Assembly (NCBI GenBank): GCA_035610835.1
Contig: CM069442.1
Span: 62,535,431-62,599,430, forward strand
DNA from: Ophiura sarsii
Lineage: Eukaryota > Echinodermata > Ophiuroidea > Amphilepidida > Ophiuridae
Direction: 5' to 3'
Length of the DNA stretch: 64,000 nt
How positions within the stretch are numbered: the first letter of the stretch is position 1; each line of letters starts with the position of its first letter. The position numbers and the translations under genes were made by a program. Below the pieces are notes generated by a model. That model had not been told where the DNA came from and searched no databases. It was given only the letters and a program-made list of their open reading frames with translations. Below, piece after piece: positions 57,983 through 64,000 of the stretch.

Positions 57983-58365
57983 ATGGGGACCCTTTCCCGC
58001 TCTAGCCAGTGTCCACTGCGTCCTCAATCGGTTCGAAGAGACCTCAATGCGTTTGCTTGGCGCTTTGATACTGTTTTAGGCCTAATTGCCGAAGGTGTGA
58101 CAGCCCTATTAGGAACAATTCTGTATACTCGGCACTTATCTCCTAGAGTATAATGATAGTCACACACACGCATATCTTTTCTTTTACCTGCTAAGTTACA
58201 TTTTGAGCTAACAGCTTCTAAACGATTGTAAGGCATGAGAGTAAAGTACGGAACATTATATATGCTTATAATCCGATTGCTTCGTAATTGTTAAACAAAA
58301 GTTCGGCTCGGCTACCCACATTTATTTAGCTCCCATATCAACTGTTTCCCCAATAACCCTATAGT
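57983..58365. other. Spacer between cassette copy B and the LINE
   Basis: Unique sequence after the duplication boundary. No gene, RNA or repeat recognised. Confidence 0.5.
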
Positions 58366-58603
58366 AATTATTATTATTACAGAGCATTTATAAGGCGCTT
58401 TTCCAAAAAAGATCAAAGCGCCGTACACAATACAAATAACAACATTATAAAATATTAAAAAGATACAATCAAAGTATATACACAGTTAAAGTATTATAAA
58501 AATACAACAAGTATATAGAATACAAATACCAAGAATATAGATACATTAATATAAAAACGGGCAATATAGAGCCAATAGGCCATGTAAAGTGATGAAAAAC
58601 AAA

Positions 58604-59593
58604 TTACTCTGATGGAAACAGGTGAGTTTTTAGCATCTTTTTAAAATTATGAACGCTACAGGCATTGCGAATAAAAATGGGGAGGTCATTCCATAGCTTA
58701 GGGCCTAAGTGCGAAAATGCTGTTTTGCCTATTGCACGTTTGTTAGCATTAACAACAAGACGAGTTGTGTCCTTAGAAGACCTAAGACCAGCGCGAGCAC
58801 ATTGATAAAAAGACATAATATCAGACAAATATGAGGGGCCTAATAAATTTACACAGTTGTACACATGCAGTAAGATCTTGAAGTCGATTCTCTGCTGGAC
58901 GGGTAGCCAATGAAGTTCACGCAATAGTGGCGCGGCGCTGGTTCGTCTGTTAACACAGAAAATAAGACGCGCAGCACGATTTTGAAGTATTTGCAGGCGC
59001 TTGACATTAGAATTTGAAATACCGCCTAAAAGAGAATTACCATAGTCCAGCCTAGAAAGGACCAAAGACCTCACTACATGTGCACATGTATTATGATCCA
59101 TAAAACGACGAATACGAGCAATATTTCTGAGATGGAAATTAATAGTACGACACATAGAATTAACCTGTAAATCCATTTTCATATGGGGATCAAATTTAAC
59201 ACCTAAGTTCTTAATTGACGAGGAAGAATCAATCTCAGATCCACCGATCCTTAAACCAACACCAGAGACCAGATGGAGTTGTCTTGGAGAAGAAATTAGG
59301 AAAAACTCAGTTTTTGTGTCATTTAACCTCAGCTTATTTTTCAACATCCATACTTTGACTTCAGCAATACAATCCATAAGCCTGCGCTGCGCTGCCTCAA
59401 AATCGCCAGGCACCTTAGGATCATAGCTCACATACATTTGGGTGTCATCGGCGTACACGTGATATGGAACGTTGAAGCGCCTCATGATAGCAGCGACTGG
59501 TTTGGAATATAAAGTAAAAATCGGTGGACCCGCGACAGATCCCTGAGGCACACCATATTTTAGTGGATGAACAGACGAGTATTTACCTAACAC
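58604..59593 (-). pseudogene. LINE ORF2, C-terminal part (RT palm to end)
   Basis: Open segment containing GVPQGSV, the catalytic YADD and the C-terminal region. It is separated from the upstream RT segment by the TAA near 59670. Confidence 0.85.
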
Positions 59594-59668
59594 ACTTACT
59601 TTACTTGTACGACCTCTAAGATAGGAATTAAACCAGTTTAAAACACAACCTCCGATACCATACTCATT

Positions 59669-60346
59669 TTAGTGAAGCCTATTTACAAGAATATCATGGT
59701 CAATGGTATCGAAGGCTGCTGACAAATCTAATAAAACAAGCATAACAATTTTCCCATGATCAAGTTCACATACAATGTCATTTTTAACACGAAGCAGGGC
59801 TGTTTCAGTACTATGAGCTGTTTTATACGCCGATTGGAAGTCTTCAGTGAGGTTTTGAGATTGGAGGTGTTTATTCAGTCTTGAAACAGCAGGGTACTCA
59901 AGGATTTTGCCAAGTGTAGGGAGGTTTGAGACTGGGCGGTAGTTTTTTAAAACATCTGGGTTTAGGGATGATTTTTTGATTATGGGTGTTATGACAGCCT
60001 CACGAAGAGTAGAGGGGAAAAGGCCTGTTTGGAACGAGCTATTAACAAACGATGTTACAAAGGGAACCATGATGTCAACACATTTCTTTAGAAGCCATGT
60101 GGGCATGGGATCCAGGGAACTAGATTTGTTCGGAATTTTCGAGAGTACCTTACGGATCTCAGTTTCATCAGCAGGTGTAAAAACATCATACATTTCAAAA
60201 TCATTATTGCACACAGTATTAAGCAAATTAGCACATTGAATATTTGAGTTGTTGGTACACACACCCCTACACGTACAGGAATTTACACTCAAAACACTAC
60301 TATCAAGTTCGGATCTAATCTTGTCAACTTTTTCGGTGAAATACAT
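59669..60346 (-). pseudogene. LINE ORF2, N-terminal RT part
   Basis: Contains the fingers and first palm block (LLDLSAAFDTIDH with the catalytic-type Asp). It overlaps the endonuclease segment by about 58 bases in another frame, marking the frameshift. Confidence 0.85.
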
Positions 60347-61839
60347 AATAATGTGTTCACTGTACGATACATTGTCTTTGAGTCTGCATCAGTAAAAGTG
60401 TTTTTGTAGTACACGGTTTTTGACTGGACAATCAGATTACCAACAACTTTATTTTGCTCAATGTAACTATCATGATCTTGTTCAGATAGAGTCTTTCGCC
60501 ATTTTCGTTCGCGCCTACGACGTTCCCTCCTGGCATCTCTAACCTTCTCGTCATACCACATAGGATTTCGAATGACTTTCTGCGAACGAGTCTGTTCAGG
60601 GCAGTGTTTATCCAGGATACTACGCACCCTGAAGTTATATTGTTCAGATTGCTTTTCAGGGTCACATAGGAGAGTTAGATCACTGAGTTCATGTGATAAG
60701 TCAGCTTTGAACGCTTCTAAATCCATATCTTTAAAGTTTCTCGTCTTGATGATCTTTCTTTCCTGTCTTGGCTTTAATTTATTTATCTTGCATTCGATCA
60801 TGTGGTGGTCTGAGCCGTATCTATTAGGCGACACGTTGCAACATATCAACAGATTATCATCTGTGTGACAAATGACATGATCAAGCGTGTGACCAGCTTT
60901 ATGCGTCGGTCTGTCAACAACCTGACAAAGATCGTGTTGCGAAAGTATAGCAAGATATTTAGAAACTTCAGGCTTCGAAGGTACATCGACATGAAGATTG
61001 ATATCACCTACAATTAGGGGTTTGCCAGGTAATTCTGCGATATCACACAAAAAGTGGTCAAATTCTTCCAGAAAAGTAGAAGTTGTGAACCCGTTCTCCT
61101 TCGAGGGTGGTGGCCGGTATATAGCGATAAGACGAAAAGACTTTGAAATGTCAGTAACACAGGCATATTCGAAAGTTACATACATGTTCACATCACGAGA
61201 TATTTGCTGGATGCTTAGCTTCAGATTAGACTTAGAAATTATTGCAAGGCCACCATGCTTGTCACCGATTCTTGGACAATTGAAAAGGGAGTATCCTGAT
61301 GGTGTGCTCTCCCCGATTACAACCGGGTCATCCTCCCCAAGCCAAGACTCGGTGATTACAAGAATGTCAACATTATTATCAAGAATGTAGTCGTATATTG
61401 TTATTGTTTTATTGCACATTGAACGGGCGTTCCAGACCTTGATGTCAAGTTTTCTTTTCGGTCGGTATTTAACATGAACAAGATTATTATGATTTACTGC
61501 ATTGTTACGTCGTATATTAATTTGTTTAGATGACAGTTGTTGTGGATTGTATTTGGTTTGTTGTCTATTACCTAGCACCGTTGAAATAGGCAAAGCTATT
61601 TTAGTACAATTTTTGTTATATGCTATGGACATAATTCCAACAATTCGTGCGTACTTATGTGCGTGTGAGCGTATACATTCGTATGATAGTATGTGCGTAA
61701 ACCCAGAAAAGTGACCGTGCGTCAATCGTGAATTGCTGCACTTTAGTTCGCGCATTGCATGCATCTGGACGCAACTCCGCGAACAATAACAAACACGCTC
61801 GCGTGAAATAACTTGAATTTCGTCCATAGACCATTTCAA
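60289..61839 (-). pseudogene. LINE ORF2, APE-type endonuclease part
   Basis: 516 codons. The endonuclease motifs begin near the middle of the N-terminal third; the first 130 residues are basic and unrecognised and may include 5' leader sequence. It ends in a basic linker (RERRRRERKWRK) before the frameshift. Confidence 0.85.
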
Positions 61840-61980
61840 ATTGAGATCGGAAATCTTCGGAAAAACAGGTCACATGGAGTAGGTCACTGTAGGTGCGTTG
61901 CGCGTTCTTCGCAACAGTTGATCGCATTCACAGCATTGTCCTAGTTGGTTGTCCGCCTCAGTGATTTACTATGTACACAT

Positions 61981-63460
61981 ACACGCGTGCACACATGAGA
62001 AGTAAAACGTGGAACGAGACTATTTTGTGTTTTTGTCAACAAAGGCGCTGACGGGCAAATTCCAAATGTATCGAGCAGACGGTAAAAAGTGAAAATATTA
62101 CCCCAAATCTCTTTCATCTCGCTCGTTTTTGTTACTGAAATGCCGCAACATCAACTTCGTGAGGGATGCAATCTATCACCAACACCAGCGCAATCTACCA
62201 CGCGGGCAGACGGGTGAAAAACACGTTTGTTTTTCTCCGGCACATGGACATGACCTGGGAGCTGACAGGTCATGTAACCGAGCGTCAAATCACTCGGCTA
62301 ATCGGAAGCATTCGGAACCGATCGTATATTTTCGGATTTGAAATGGTCTATAGCAGTATGACAGTAGCTATAGATAGGTTTTTAAAAGTACAGATTTGTT
62401 TGTGTGTGGGTGTGGGGTGGGGGTGGGGGGGGGGGACATAAACATAAACATAATTACCATCTGAGTAGGAGGGTCGTACATTTATTCGCTTTCGTTAAGG
62501 GGACGGGGGGGGGGGGGGGGACTATGTTACTGTTTTTGGCTACGAACACTGTAACAATGGATTTTGCTATGCAGTATCATATTTAAACTGTTTAATCGCA
62601 ACGACTATTCATATGAACTATCCATTTACCTTCATCACTATTTTGGATTTCGACCTTCACGCCATCAATATCTTCATACACTGCTAAAATGTTGAGCAAA
62701 ATACGCTGCTTATTGCGTTTATCATCTGTTGGGTAAATGGTTGATTACATTTTATTCAACATATGTAGAAATCTATGTGTTTTATAAAAGTAAAACACTA
62801 CTTAACGTTGAGCAAAACAATTAAGTAACAAGTTGGGGAAACCACCGGTCAAAACTCATTTTGTTGCTAAAATATTGCGTTAATTGTTTCAATTGGGCAA
62901 CTGTTGAGTATTTGTCTCAGGCAATCACGCAACTTATGTTAAGATTTACTCATGTGTTTTTTATTGAACTGTTGCTTAAATTCTCGATTCTAATGGCGTC
63001 CGTGATGGATCTTCTCAGCATTTGGGGGAATGATTGTAAAGCGATTGTATACGGCATATATCTTATCCCGTCCGCAACTTGTGCCCCAATACCACAATTA
63101 GATTTGCCTTGGCATCCAAAACGGAATAAAGCGCAAACACTGACAAAATAGTTTAAGATTGCCATCCTTGTTTGACATACATTTGTTTATGAATATCATG
63201 TCAGCGGTGTCAAACAATATATACTTGTGGTCCAGGGACATAAGTTGCAGACGGGATAAGATGCGTTGTATACGTACGTTCACCCCGTACGTCACTAGCG
63301 ATGAATAGTAGATTTTTATAGCCAAAAATTAAACGACATGGACATACACTGAATAGTTCATTCATGTCATGTGATCTGTTCTCCACCAACAGAATCACAT
63401 AATTATGTTTATGTATTATATAATATGGACTATTTATACCTTCATACCCAGATAGCAAGA
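61981..63460. other. Intergenic, G-rich runs and a small inverted repeat
   Basis: No gene was seen. G-rich runs at 62406-62436 and 62505-62520. Segments 63050-63085 and 63231-63275 are inverted relatives (CATATATCTTATCCCGTC against GACGGGATAAGATG) and may bound a short element. Confidence 0.5.
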
Positions 63461-63463
63461 CTA

Positions 63464-63485
63464 TGTTGGGCCAACGTTGGCCCAA
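63464..63485. repeat. 22-bp perfect palindrome
   Basis: Two back-to-back copies of GTTGGGCCAAC in perfect inverted symmetry around the central CG. Confidence 0.9.
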
Positions 63486-63562
63486 CAACAATAAAAAACA
63501 CCAATGATAAGAGATGTAAGATATTATGTATATAGTTAAATAACATGTTAAAAGAAATTACA

Positions 63563-63695
63563 GATTCCCTGCCGAGAGGGAGTGGTGTATGTAGCTCTGC
63601 TGCATCGCCCAGAGTTCCCATTACAAGTAACCGGTTCACTACCGAGAGGAAGTGATGTATGTAGTTCTGCTGCATTGCCCAGAATTCCCATTAGT
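63563..63695. repeat. Two tandem units of 70 bp
   Basis: CCGAGAGGNAGTGNTGTATG with GTAGNTCTGCTGCATNGCC recurs with a 70-bp period. The antisense open frames of about 75 codons are translations of this repeat. Confidence 0.85.
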
Positions 63696-63699
63696 TGCC

Positions 63700-64000
63700 T
63701 ACTCCGTGTTGCTATACAAAACTGCTCAATATATAATAAAAACTTGTCACAAATAAGCAATAATTTGCATTAAAACATCCAACTTATAGGTACATTTGAT
63801 AAATTAAGCAACATTTGGTATACAAAAATGCTCAATACATAATGAAAACAATTCACAAATTAAGCAACAGTTGGTATTAAAATTCCCAACAAATGGTTAA
63901 TTAATAATACCCAACTGTTGTGTAATTAAAATTGTGCAAGTGTTGGGTAACTGGAATTGTTCAACTGTTGGTGAAAACATGTTATTGTTCAACTGTTGGT
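63700..64000. repeat. Degenerate repeat array with CCAACTGTTG words
   Basis: Repeated blocks such as ATACAAAANTGCTCAATA, AATTAAGCAACA and, toward the edge, CAACTGTTG/CCAACTGTTG palindromic words. It continues beyond the window. Confidence 0.7.

Larger units (their letters stand above)
58366..61980 (-). mobile_element. CR1/L2-type LINE, nearly full coding region, two lesions
   Basis: Minus strand. An APE-type endonuclease (61839-60289) shows KVWNARSM, ITESWL, IYRPPPS, GDINLHVD and SDHHMI. Reverse transcriptase blocks follow: KNYRPVSNLP, LLDLSAAFDTIDH, GVPQGSV.GP and YADDTQMYV, then the C-terminal KLWNDLP...FKKMLKTHLF ending at 58604. The 3' end carries AAAGCGCC...TTATAAATGCTCTG followed by (TAA)n-like TAATAATAATAATTA at 58366-58380, typical of CR1/L2 relatives. 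Lesions: a frameshift near 60290-60345 between the endonuclease and RT frames, and one in-frame TAA near 59670. No separate ORF1 was found; the 5' limit is uncertain. Confidence 0.92.

Overview
The window looks like AT-rich nuclear DNA of a marine invertebrate deuterostome. An echinoderm is my best guess, but this is inference. It has split genes with GT-AG introns, CR1/L2-type LINE sequence, many small inverted-repeat transposons, long poly-G/poly-C tracts, intronless class A GPCRs, and one large gene recognisable as the vitamin A transporter/receptor STRA6. I saw no prokaryotic features.

Layout. 1-7.06 kb: intergenic, repeat-rich. 7.06-31.55 kb: a STRA6-like gene on the plus strand, which I could assemble from 19 exons in continuous frame (685 codons plus stop; human STRA6 has about 667 residues). 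Its introns hold transposon-like elements, tandem tRNA-Ser-derived repeats, a 61-nt poly-C run and a complete intronless gene for a single-Ig-domain membrane protein (21.06-22.52 kb, intron 14). That protein has ITIM-like tyrosine motifs and a tail of eight 17-residue repeats. 34.65-35.70 kb: a second intact Ig/ITIM gene with a different, shorter tail. 44.27-45.39 and 55.05-56.17 kb: two close intronless GPCR paralogues. 50.18-51.11 kb: a broken third Ig gene. 58.37-62.0 kb: a nearly full-length LINE on the minus strand with at least two lesions. 62-64 kb: simple repeats.

The region from about 34.5 to 58 kb is a tandem duplication of a two-gene cassette (Ig/ITIM receptor followed by GPCR). 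Copy A (34.55-48.49 kb) keeps both genes. Copy B (50.18-57.98 kb) keeps the GPCR, but its Ig gene has lost the start codon, gained a 290-bp insertion, lost the membrane-segment region and the tail end, and has a LINE remnant just upstream. That LINE lies exactly between the cassette copies. The two GPCRs differ most in their extracellular loops; the two intact Ig genes share an extracellular domain and terminal ITIM-like motifs but have unrelated mid-tails.

The most unusual content is the small family of Ig/ITIM receptors with a repeat-built phosphotyrosine/phosphoserine tail, one member nested in a STRA6 intron and the others linked to a duplicated GPCR. A joint function is not shown by the sequence. 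All similarity statements are by eye and from memory.
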